From assembly GCA_034387635.1 (NCBI GenBank), contig JAOANU010000001.1, positions 1,488,001-1,552,000 of the forward strand: a stretch of DNA of 64,000 bases, read 5' to 3'. Numbering within the stretch: position 1 is the stretch's first letter; each line of letters starts with the position of its first letter. Made by a program: the position numbers and the translations under genes. Below are positions 55,601 through 64,000 of this stretch, one piece after another. The DNA is from Rhodosporidiobolus odoratus (Eukaryota; Basidiomycota; Microbotryomycetes; Sporidiobolales; Sporidiobolaceae). The notes under the pieces were generated by a model. That model worked only from the letters and a program-made list of their open reading frames with translations. It searched no databases and was not told where the DNA came from.

Positions 55601-57016
55601 AGTAGACTGCAACTCTTGCTTGATGAGCTCGAGTGCTTTCGGATCGTATCGCTGCGGAGAAAGTAGTCAGACGAATGCGCAATGCACGGAGACCTCTGGA
55701 CCGACTTACCTCCATAGCGATAAGGGACGAATAGCTCGTGATCAGACCTTGCTGCATTGCACGGAGTTTGGAGACGGCAAAAGCGTAGTCTTGCATGCTC
55801 CAGCGCGAATAGTTGATCTGCACGTGCCTCAGGCAGTAGTCAAGCAGAGAAGAGGGAGGAAGTGACTGCAAGGACCCACTTCGATACCGGCTTGAACTAA
55901 CTTCTGGTTGAGCAAGCCCATGTCCGCACGAATTGTCAGGTTCAGGTCGTCACGGGCCTTGCGCTCATCATCCGTGATCTCGAGACTGTAAGTCTTCGCG
56001 ATTAGATGCGAGCTGGATGTCGCGAGAGACGGAGGTCAGTAAGGGCTCAGCGGAGGCAAAAGAAAAGGGAAAACAAACAAAGTGGAGATGTGCTCGAGAG
56101 AGATGACGAGCAACTCCCGTAACTCCTTCTCCGAGGTATGCGGGAAGATGAAGCCGTTGACAAAGAGTACGATGGCGAAACCCCAGCAGTAAGCCTCGAT
56201 GTACGATTCGAGGAACTTGGGAATGAAGCTGCGGTTCGAGGTGGGGAGGACCGAGGTGTAGATGCCGGAGAATGCGAGAAGAATGGCAAGAAGAGAGAAG
56301 GCGAAGTAGCGGAGACCCTTGGCTTTGACTAAAGCGAGGAAGTAGACGAAGATGGCGAGGACGAAGCCCTGAGCTACTTGCGAGTGTCCTGCGAGTCCAG
56401 CAGTGTGAGCGCGCAAGACATGAGGAGAGGAGGCAGAGATCTACCCAGTTTCGCCAGAATCGCGAAGCAAGCGCTTCCCACTCCGACACCCAAAGCACCG
56501 AGGATGACCTGGTCCCAACATGCCCCACAGCTGAGACCGGGCTGTCCAGCAATGGTGATGAGGACGATACCGGTGAGGGTGACGGGGTAGTCGCCGAGGC
56601 GGTTAAACCCACGAAGGAAAATGAGGATGAAGGCAAGGGTGTATGCGAGGACGCCTGCGCATCACAATTGAAGAGGAGGTAGTCGAAAGCGAAAGGAAGG
56701 GGCGGAAAGTAGCAGAGACGAGATATGTCAAGAAAGAATGAGTGAAAGAGAGGCAGAAAAGCAGGAGGAAAAGCAAGGTGTAGGGCATGGGGAGTAAGGG
56801 AGATTGGCAAGTCAGCGCCGTGTCCGCCACAAGAATATCCTGTCCTTGATGGACGTCCTGTGCCGTCTCGTAGCGCTGTCACCGCGAGCACCCCTCCTCG
56901 CTCAACTTGCCCTCCTGCCGCCAACTTCCTTCTAACATAAGAGAAGAGAGTGGGAGCGCACCCTTGAAGATCGAGATTCCCTGCCTTCTCGACGGCAGTG
57001 TAAGCCCCAGCAGCAT
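52691..57016 (-). CDS. FUSC/aromatic-acid-exporter-type membrane protein (BRE4-like, DUF2421)
   Basis: A large minus-strand gene with many short introns. There are two hydrophobic blocks. The first is 'VLAYTLAFILIFLRGFNRLG', 'PVTLTGIVLITIAGQPGLSC', 'QVAQGFVLAIFVYFLALV', 'YFAFSLLAILLAFSGIYTSV' and 'YCWGFAIVLFVNGFIFPHTS'. The second is 'ALKTSAAVSVYAVFLLAPSL', 'YGLTSGIITIVVALAPTLG', 'IGLIILMIFKDVGSYVF', 'VVCILALVAIPFQAIIYC' and 'LVAMCIALAIAGIF'. A soluble helical region between them contains 'SWSDFRDEHE'-like sequence and 'LRECWNIFKTGQLAAI'. The C-terminal part ends in 'QVYLRYWHFLVSFSSIAYFL' and 'EGMEADLRDLFG'. Two repeats of a FUSC-type membrane domain plus a DUF2421-like C-terminus match fungal Bre4/ArAE_2 proteins, putative exporters linked to brefeldin A sensitivity. 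The start at ATG 57016 (MLLGLTLPSRRQGISIFK) is the first usable ATG, but an upstream exon cannot be ruled out. Confidence 0.8.
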
Positions 57017-57394
57017 CTTGTCTCCTTCGCTCTGATTGAATGGTCCGTGGGGTCGCAATCGAGGAGGCTTGAGAAGTCGTCGAACAGCCTCAAGATCTGT
57101 GTTTGACGGCGCAAGGCTTCGGCAAGACTGTTCCGAGGCTATCGAAAGCGGTCTAGCGCCTATCAGACGAGAACGACGATGGGATTGCCAGACAAGACGG
57201 CAATCCAGCTCATGTTGATCATGTCTCAAACATTTTTCTCCCACCTATCTTTACCAAGCGAATCAAGAGCGAACCGTTCATTGTGGCATGAACAAGATTG
57301 CTGTGCCAATGCTAAAAAAGTATGGCAAGAGTGTACTGCGAGAACTTCGATGGGAAAAGAAAGGTCGAAAAGGGGGCGAAGGAAAGAATCAAGT
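57017..57394. other. Spacer between two minus-strand genes
   Basis: These 378 nt hold the promoter of the FUSC-type gene and the 3' end of nothing on this strand, because the next minus gene ends at 57395. The FUSC frame stays open upstream of its ATG to 57244 without another ATG. This is the reason its start is uncertain. Confidence 0.35.
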
Positions 57395-59759
57395 TCAGGC
57401 GACCTCGCCTTCAACCGGCGCCGGTTCCTCCTGACGCTCTTCCTCCTGACCTCCCGCGTCCGTCGTCGGTGCCCCGTTAGCCCCTCCCTGCGTCGCCTTC
57501 ATCGCTCGATCCTTCGCCTTCTTCCGCCTCGACAAGACGCCCTTACGTTTCCGAATCGCCTTCAACAGCAAGCTCTCCTCCCCGTAAAACAGCTCATACT
57601 CGCAGAACAAGCACACATACTCGTCCGGCGAGCAGAAGTGCCCTCCTCCGCAGGTTGACGCGTACTCGCCTGCCTCGGCGACGGCTTCGGCGGAAGCGGG
57701 CCACGAGGTAAGCAAGGGCGTTGAAGACTCGCTCTGGTGCGACGAGTCCTGCTTCGGCAGGCGAGACGGGACGTAGTTGTCGCGGTGATGCATGTTGTGG
57801 GCGTTGGCGTGCGCAGAGCGCTTCTTGCGACCCTTCTTCTTTGGCTTGGATGCCGAAGGCGGGGCAGGAGGGGGAGGAAGGGCGGCTGCTGGAGGGGGTG
57901 CAGCGGGCTGAGAAGGGGCAGGAGGTGCGGCGGGTGGAGGACGAGGAGCGGAGGCAACGTCGGCAGGTGGAAGTCGAGAGACGGCAGAAACTTTGCGATT
58001 AGGGGTAGATGCAAGGTTGGGTGGAGGGGTCGCGGGAGCCGGGTGGGCGCTCGCAGGGTCGGCTGCAGCAGCCGCTTCGGCGCGTGCCTTCAGCTCCTTC
58101 TCCTTCCTCCGTTCTTTCTCCTCCTCGCGAGCCTTTGCTGCCCGTTCCTTCGCGGCCTTCAACCGCTCCTTCTGGTCGTTGAGCGCGGTCCAGCGTGACT
58201 CGAGTACTGGAGAGGGACGCTCGAGGAACTTGAACAGGTCAAGCTTGGGTAGGCCCACAGTCCAATGCGAAGCAGAGGCTGGGTCGGAATCGCTTTCGCC
58301 TTCATCGGATGATACTGGCGGGGTGGGATAGGCCGATGGTGAGAGCTTGCTAGGCGATGTTCGTCCCTCTGCACGCCGGCGCGCGAGGTCCGCCTTGATG
58401 GAGCGAGAAATGAAGGAAGGAGAAGGGTTCGCTGTGCCGTCGGGGTCGTAAAGGTCGGGAACCTTGACGTGCGCGAAGAGCTTGCGCACGCGCTCCTTCT
58501 CCTTCTCCCGCTCGCGATGCGCCTTCATCGCTGCCTTGAGAGCTTTGCTGCCCTTAAGACCGGAGCCGGGTGGCAGAGGGGGAGGACCTTCGCGGAGTTG
58601 AGCGGGAGGTATGAAGGCGGGAGCGGCGGGAAGTGGCAGAGGGTGGTGCTTCGTAATGGTGACGCGGTTTCGCTTGCGACTCTGGCGGCGACTGGAGTAG
58701 CAAGATGTACAGAGGGAGACGTGGGGAGGACGGATGCAGAGTTTGGCGAGGGCGGCTTTGGCGGTAGTAGGGGGATTGACGGGAGCTGAAGAGCTTGTCC
58801 AGGTCAGCACTGCTTCTGCAGCACGGATAGAGAGTACAAGCGAACGATAAGTCACCTTTGAGAGGTCCGAAGTCCGCTAAGTCGTTGCGAGGTCCGGGCG
58901 GCCTGACGGGCTCCGCTCCTCCCTTCGCTTCCGTTAAATCCTCGTCCACCGGGGCTGCCACTCCGGACATGTTGAGGCCAGGGATCTTGCGCTTCTTCTT
59001 ATTACTCCCCCCGAACCCGAGCGAGCTGACGCTGGCTTGGCTCGAGAACGAAGGCTCGACGGGTGGGCGTGATCGATCTACCACGCCGTAGGTGTCCTCG
59101 TCGCCCTCTTCCTCCTCCTCGTAGTGCCGCTCCTGCACCGGTGCGGCTAGGGACGGGTGTAAAGTCGCCAACCCAAGACCGCCAAAGAGCCCGGCCGGAG
59201 AAAAAGACGAGGCGGTCGATAGCGAATCTGCGATCCTCGAGCCTTCCTCCCCAAACAGTCCGCTTGCCACCTCCTTCTCCTCGCCGAGGGATCGAGCATC
59301 GACCGAAGCGGGCGATGTTGGCGGCGAATCCGACGCTGTCGACCCCAGGTCGAGTGAATTGCTCGTTCCGTCTGCCGTACGATCCGGATCGCGAGCCACA
59401 GGTGGAAGTTCCCCTCGCTTCGCCAGCCAATGCTCGTACGCTAGAGCGTCTGTGCTGCCATGATCTTCATCGTCCGGTCCGCGCCTCTCCCCTGCCACCG
59501 CGGTGACCTCCCTCGCCCTGGCCGCAGCCCTTCCATCTCGAGTTCGTTGTTCCTCCCTATCGCTCTCCAGCTCATACTCTGGCTCTGTCGCACCATCCCT
59601 GACTTTGCCCTCGTGCGATGTGCTTCTCCCGGAGTCAAGCGGGGGCGCGGGGGCGAAGAGGCGCTGTCTCTTAGGGAGGGGTCGGATGGGGCGCTCGCCG
59701 AGGTAGACTTCGCCTTGGGCCTGGTCGTCATCATCCCAGCAGCAGTCGCACTGGTGCAT
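57395..59759 (-). CDS. Uncharacterised nuclear-type protein with Cys-pair motifs
   Basis: Minus-strand gene from ATG 59759. Exon 1 ends in 'NDLADFGPLK', and an intron of about 70 nt near 58,786-58,857 joins it in phase to 'APVNPPTTAKAALAKLCIRP'. The product is about 760 residues and mostly disordered. It begins 'MHQCDCCWDDDDQAQGE' (three Cys and acids) and has a Glu-rich run and a basic patch 'SNKKKRKIPGLNM'. A Cys pair follows in 'PPHVSLCTSCYSSRRQSRKR' and a helical charged region in 'LKAAKERAAKAREEEKERRK'. The conserved-looking C-terminal block is 'CGGGHFCSPDEYVCLFCEYE' with 'LFYGEESLLLKAIRKRKGVL'. The CxxC pairs and HxC suggest one or two zinc sites. I do not recognise the family. Nuclear localisation is inferred from the basic clusters. 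Confidence 0.65.
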
Positions 59760-60286
59760 GGCGTTCTTGATGGCCAGTGTCGTGGCGGAGGAGGGTCGTG
59801 CGAAGGGGAGAGTCAGCTTCCGCCAAGCTGGAATGGGTAAGACGAGACCGGAGAGCTGTGCCGGGGGTGGAGAGTGAAAGTGGTGTTGTGCAAGTGTAAT
59901 CCGGACTGAGCCAGAGAGCGAGAAACGATTGTGACGGGGGAAACCTTCCCACGTCTCGAGATGATGAGACGGCGAACTTGCGGAGTGATTTTCGGATAAC
60001 AGTCTTGCGGAGCGCGAGTCAGCAGGGCAGCTCTAGCGTGATGATACGGCGCTGTTACGCCTCGCTGAAGGTCACCCGGTGATGAAACGACTCTTCCCAT
60101 ACGCAAGTAAATCGCCTTTCTTCAGGGAGAAGACCAGTTCGGCCGCAGAGCAAGACCGGCAGAAGGGTAGAGGCAGTAAAGTGTCAACAGTGCTAAGAAG
60201 GAACGACAGGGAGACTGTGAAAGACAAGCTACACAACAAGGGAGCACAGGTAAGGGGGAAAAAAGGGGGGAAAGAGGAAGAAAAAG
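59760..60286. other. Spacer upstream of the Cys-pair gene
   Basis: This is 527 nt between the start of the Cys-pair gene (-) and the SSL2 stop (-). Short minus frames (59731-59952, 59813-60106) overlap and have no motif. A purine-rich stretch lies at 60,240-60,290 (+), which is pyrimidine-rich on the transcribed strand next to the SSL2 stop. No gene is called. Confidence 0.4.
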
Positions 60287-63200
60287 CTAGGCATTGCCCG
60301 ACGCGCGGTCCTTGGCCCGCTTCTTGAGTTGCTCGTCACGCTTCTTGAAGATGTTAGACCGTTTGTCCTTGTTGAGCTGCTTGTTAGCCGACTTGTTACG
60401 TTCGGAGTAAGCCATCGATTGGCCACTGTAAAGATTACAGTCGCGTTTCAGCTGTACGCTTTGACGTGAAGCAAGAAGAAAGACGCACCCAGACAGAGCT
60501 TGCAAGCTCCCTGCAACCCTCGTCGCCTGGGGTGCACCATCCTTCCTCGCACCGGGCGTCGGCGTCCCAAACCCTCTCGTCGCGACCTCCTTGCCTCCGA
60601 CCTCGTCCGCCATGTTATCAGCATCCGTCTCGCTCGCGAGCAAGACAGACTGAAGGAGCTCGATCTGCTCTGCTTTGGTCGGGTAGACGAGGTTGTCGAG
60701 CTGGTCGAGGCCTTCGAGGGAGGTGATGACTTTGAAGGCGTAGCCTTGGCTGCGAGTAGGCACAAGATCTCAGCACTAGTCCGGATGTCCTGAAATGACA
60801 ATAACACACTCGACGAGGAAACCTTGGCGCTTCGAAGAGTAGTAAATCTCCTGAGTACTGAAGAGAGAAGCGCATGAACGGTAAGCTCGCAAATTTAGAC
60901 AGCGAAAGAGAGACATAAACCATACTCCTTTGACACCAACGAGTAGAAGAACGCATTGAACCCCTCATCGTTCCTCCTTTTTGCCCTCAGAATCCTCCCC
61001 AGTCTCTGCGCCTCCTGCCTCCTACTCCCGAAATGACTCGAAATCTGAATGAGACACGTCGCTTCGGGCAGATCGATGGAGGTATCGCCAACTTTGGAGA
61101 GGAAGATGGTGTTGACGATAGGGTTGTGTTGAAAGTTCTGAAGGATGCGCATGCGTTCGACTTGAGGGGTGCCGCCGTGGATGTACAGTTTGCCGAGTTT
61201 TTTAGCGTAGGCCTGCAGAATTTGCGCGCAAGTCAGTATAGGTAGCCGAGATACAGGTTTAGGAAGACGCACCTCGAGAGCATAAACATTATCCGAGAAG
61301 ACGATAATCTTGTCCCCCCGGTTCTCATGATACTGAATCAAAAACTGACACGCCTGAAATTTCTTCGGGTTCATACAGTAGAGCAACATCTTCTTCCTCG
61401 AGTTTTCCCTGAGGTACTCTCGGTAAAACTCGGGGGTCATGTCGCACCACACCTCGGCGCATTGGACTTTGGCGATGTGGCCGTTTTCGGCCAGGTCCAT
61501 CCAGTTGGCTTCGTAGAGTTTCGGGCCGATGAGGAAGTTGAGGTCATCAATCTTGTCGTCTTCGCGGACGAGAGTAGCTGCAGATCGCACAGGTGAGGAA
61601 AATCAACTCTGAATCTCGTCGACCTTCCCAACTCGGAAAAACGAGAACGCACCGGTGAGCCCCAGCTTCGTATGCGCTTTGATCTTGGTCACGACACGAC
61701 GGAACATAGCAGCAGGTACGACGTGCACCTCGTCGAGAAGGATAAAACCCCACTCGCGAGAAGTGAGGAAGTCCATCATCTTCTGCGAGTCGTGCGAACG
61801 CTTCTGGCGGTTCGCGACCATGGAGTAGGTTGAGACGACAATCCCCGCCTCTCCGGTGAACTGTGGACGTCTCCAGTCAGCTGCTATCTGCTAAAGCCAG
61901 CACTAGACCGAGTGGACAAAGGGCTGTGGAGAAGCGTACCTTTTCCTTCTGATCCGCCGTAAACACACTGATCGCGCTCTCCTTGATCGTCGACCACTGC
62001 AAAAACTGCTGTCGCCACTGCATGACACTGACAGAAGAAGTGCAAAGGACGATGCAGGATTTTCGGATCGTAGTCGCGGCGGTGATGCCGACTAGCGTCT
62101 TGCCGGCGCCGCAGGGAAGGACGATGATGCCAGAACGGGCTCGCCTGTGTACGTAGCGTCGGATGTGAGCCAATGATGCAATCGCATCTTGATCCACCCC
62201 GGCATGGTAAAAGGGAAGAAAGCGTCGCCCGAAACGCACCCATTTCCGAACATCTTCCCCAGACTCTTCTCCTGATACGGCCTCAAAGCTGCTGTCGGTT
62301 TCAAGTCAATCTCGAGTGTCGGATTGATTCCGTCGTGTCGGAAGTCGTACTCTTCCATCATCCGGTAGTCGAGGTCGAGGCAACGACGCTTGACGGCTTC
62401 GATTTCGGCCTCGCGGATCTCGAAGGCGTGAACTTCGTCGTCGTCGTCCATGTCGTCCTCTACTTATCGTCACAAGCTTAGCTGAGGAGGAAAGCCTCGA
62501 AAATGACAGGGGAACGCACCCTTTTCTAGCCCAACAACCGCAGTGAATAGATCCTCCTCCGCTGTCGTCTCCTTCTCTTTCCCTGTCCCCTTGTCCTTGT
62601 CTCCCGCTCCATCCTTATCGCCAGCCTTGCCTGTTCCCGGAATGACCAGGCCAGCCCTGGTAGGCGCCTTCTCCTTCTCCAACCCGAACGTCGCTGTCCC
62701 TGCCTCAGCCCCATCCCGTTGCTGCTCTTCCGGCGGCACCCTCGCTTTGGCAATGATCTCATCCCTCAGCAGAATCCTCAGAGTCTCTGGATCACCCGAT
62801 TCGACAAACGTCTTGTTCTGCTTGAGGACCATTTTGACTTTACCGTACGAATGGGTGCATTCTCGGATGAAATCGCATAGCTCGTCCGGAACGGGGACTT
62901 TGCTCATTCGATTCAAGACTTCGATGATGTTTTCGGTTTCGAGTCCAACGGAGACGGCGGCATAGAGGGAATGAGGAGTGAGTTTATATTCGTGGATAAA
63001 CCTGGGTCGGGAGACGGGTTCGGCAATGGCGACCAGGAAATCGGTGGCGTATTTAGAAAGGGGGTGGAAGTTTTCGAGAATGATGTGGCCGGTGGAGGGG
63101 ACGATGTAGAATGGTCGAGAGGCTTGATCAGGTCGGAGGGGGAGGTAGCCGTAGTCGCGGTCTTGGCGGAAGTTGATGCCAATGATACCTTCGCCCATTG

Positions 63201-63914
63201 CAGCGGCGGCAGCGACACCAGGCGTCTGCAGTGTAGGCAACCGCCCACTGTTCCCCTCGCCGTAAGCTGCCTTGGAAGCCTTTGACAGCTTGAGCGTAAC
63301 CTTTCCTGCCCCTCCGCCCCCAGCGCCCGCCTTGCCTTTCCCCTTCGCCTTTGTTGGCGCCTTGCCCTTGCCCTTGTTTGCTGCCCCTCGCTTCTCGGGC
63401 ACGAACTCGTCCTCTTCCTCAGCTTCTTCCTCGGCCGCACTGCTATCCTCATTCTCCGGTGCAGCCTCGGCATCGTCAATATCATAATCGCTCTCATACG
63501 CCGCCTTGGCCTCCTTCCTCGACAAGCGGTACTCGCCCCCTCCTTCCTGCGAGTCTTCGGAATCGGAAGAGGCCCGGTCGGCGGTTTCGTCGAGCGCGCG
63601 GACTGAGGCGGCGGCGACGGTGGCGGCGGCGCGGCGGGAGCGTTTTGGTGCGGACGAGCCTTCGCCTGCGGGTATGGAATGGGTCAGTATGCGAGCTGAA
63701 GGAGGATTGCTTACTGTCCGCCTCTGGCCGACTTCGACTTTGGCTGCGGCGTAGTCCTTTGCGATCCACCTTGCTCAGCTTGCAGCCTTGCCTCATAATC
63801 TCCTTGTCAGTCGCAGCTGCGCCTGCTGTTCAACGCTGCCGACCTGCAGATCGAAGGGGAAATGACTTGAAACTGACCTTGAGAGGCGGAAGTAGATTGG
63901 CGCTTAGAGGCCAT
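60287..63914 (-). CDS. SSL2: TFIIH DNA helicase/translocase Ssl2 (XPB, Rad25)
   Basis: Minus strand from ATG 63914 ([12 protein letters not shown]) to TAG at 60289-60287, with several introns. The N-terminus has an acidic region ([20 protein letters not shown]) and a Lys/Gly-rich linker, then the XPB N-terminal domain '[20 protein letters not shown]'. '[20 protein letters not shown]' leads into the helicase core: motif I '[19 protein letters not shown]', '[17 protein letters not shown]', motif II '[20 protein letters not shown]' (DEVH), '[19 protein letters not shown]', '[19 protein letters not shown]', '[17 protein letters not shown]' and motif VI '[16 protein letters not shown]'. The end '[19 protein letters not shown]' is family-typical. 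Ssl2 opens promoter DNA for RNA polymerase II and unwinds DNA in nucleotide-excision repair. All catalytic motifs are intact. Confidence 0.95.
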
Positions 63915-64000
63915 AGGGGGCTCGCGTGTAGTCGGAATAAACTTAGAGCGTGTGTCGAATAGTCGAATCAGTCGATAGTAGCAGCGCAAGGTAAGACGTC
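63915..64000. other. SSL2 promoter, cut by window edge
   Basis: These are the last 86 nt upstream of the SSL2 ATG. A minus-strand frame is open through part of it but has no supported earlier start. Confidence 0.4.

Overview
The window is nuclear DNA of a fungus with gene-dense, GC-rich, intron-rich chromosomes. Introns are mostly 45-90 nt, with GTACGT/GTGCGT-like donors and CAG acceptors, and several genes are interrupted every 100-300 nt. This architecture and the gene set (basidiomycete-type Mex67, RCC2-like protein, kinesin-8, PY-motif alpha-arrestin, SYLF protein, FUSC/BRE4-like transporter) suggest a basidiomycete yeast, most likely Pucciniomycotina/Sporidiobolales (Rhodotorula-Rhodosporidium type). 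The species assignment is inference; no rRNA or other species marker is present.

Layout. 0-8 kb: tubulin-tyrosine-ligase-family protein (+), small secreted protein (+), mitochondrial ribosomal protein uS2m (+), METTL21-like lysine methyltransferase (+), Pom34-like nucleoporin (-). 8-15 kb: RCC2-like beta-propeller with a C-terminal PHD finger (+), then mitochondrial elongation factor G1 (+). 15-25 kb: F-box/LRR-like protein (+), mRNA exporter Mex67 (-), kinesin-8 (-). 25-35 kb: SYLF protein (+), a gene-poor stretch of about 3 kb, then a RING-PH-vWA protein resembling Far1/Ste5-type scaffolds (+). 35-39 kb: Imp1 inner-membrane peptidase (-), two convergent uncharacterised genes, and a 1.7-kb stretch with no firm gene. 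39-47.5 kb: PP2A A-subunit (+), then a predicted seven-transmembrane protein (-) divergent from a PY-motif alpha-arrestin (+). 47.5-64 kb: NAD(P)-dependent reductase (-), Pus7 pseudouridine synthase with an RGG tract (+), FUSC-family membrane protein (-), a Cys-pair protein of unknown function (-), and the TFIIH helicase Ssl2/XPB (-).

Most genes are housekeeping. Themes are mitochondrial gene expression and protein maturation (uS2m, Mef1, Imp1), nuclear pore and mRNA export (Pom34, Mex67), microtubules and mitosis (TTL, kinesin-8, RCC2-like), and signalling or membrane traffic (Far1-like scaffold, 7TM protein, arrestin, SYLF, PP2A). No mobile element, CRISPR array, tRNA or rRNA was recognised. 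The most interesting items are the RCC2-PHD fusion, the RING-PH-vWA scaffold candidate behind a long gene-poor region, the divergent 7TM/arrestin pair, a perfect 19-nt dyad in the POM34/RCC2 shared promoter, and the RGG tract inside Pus7. Exon coordinates were deduced by hand from reading frame, splice consensus and family conservation. Where this failed, the entry says so.
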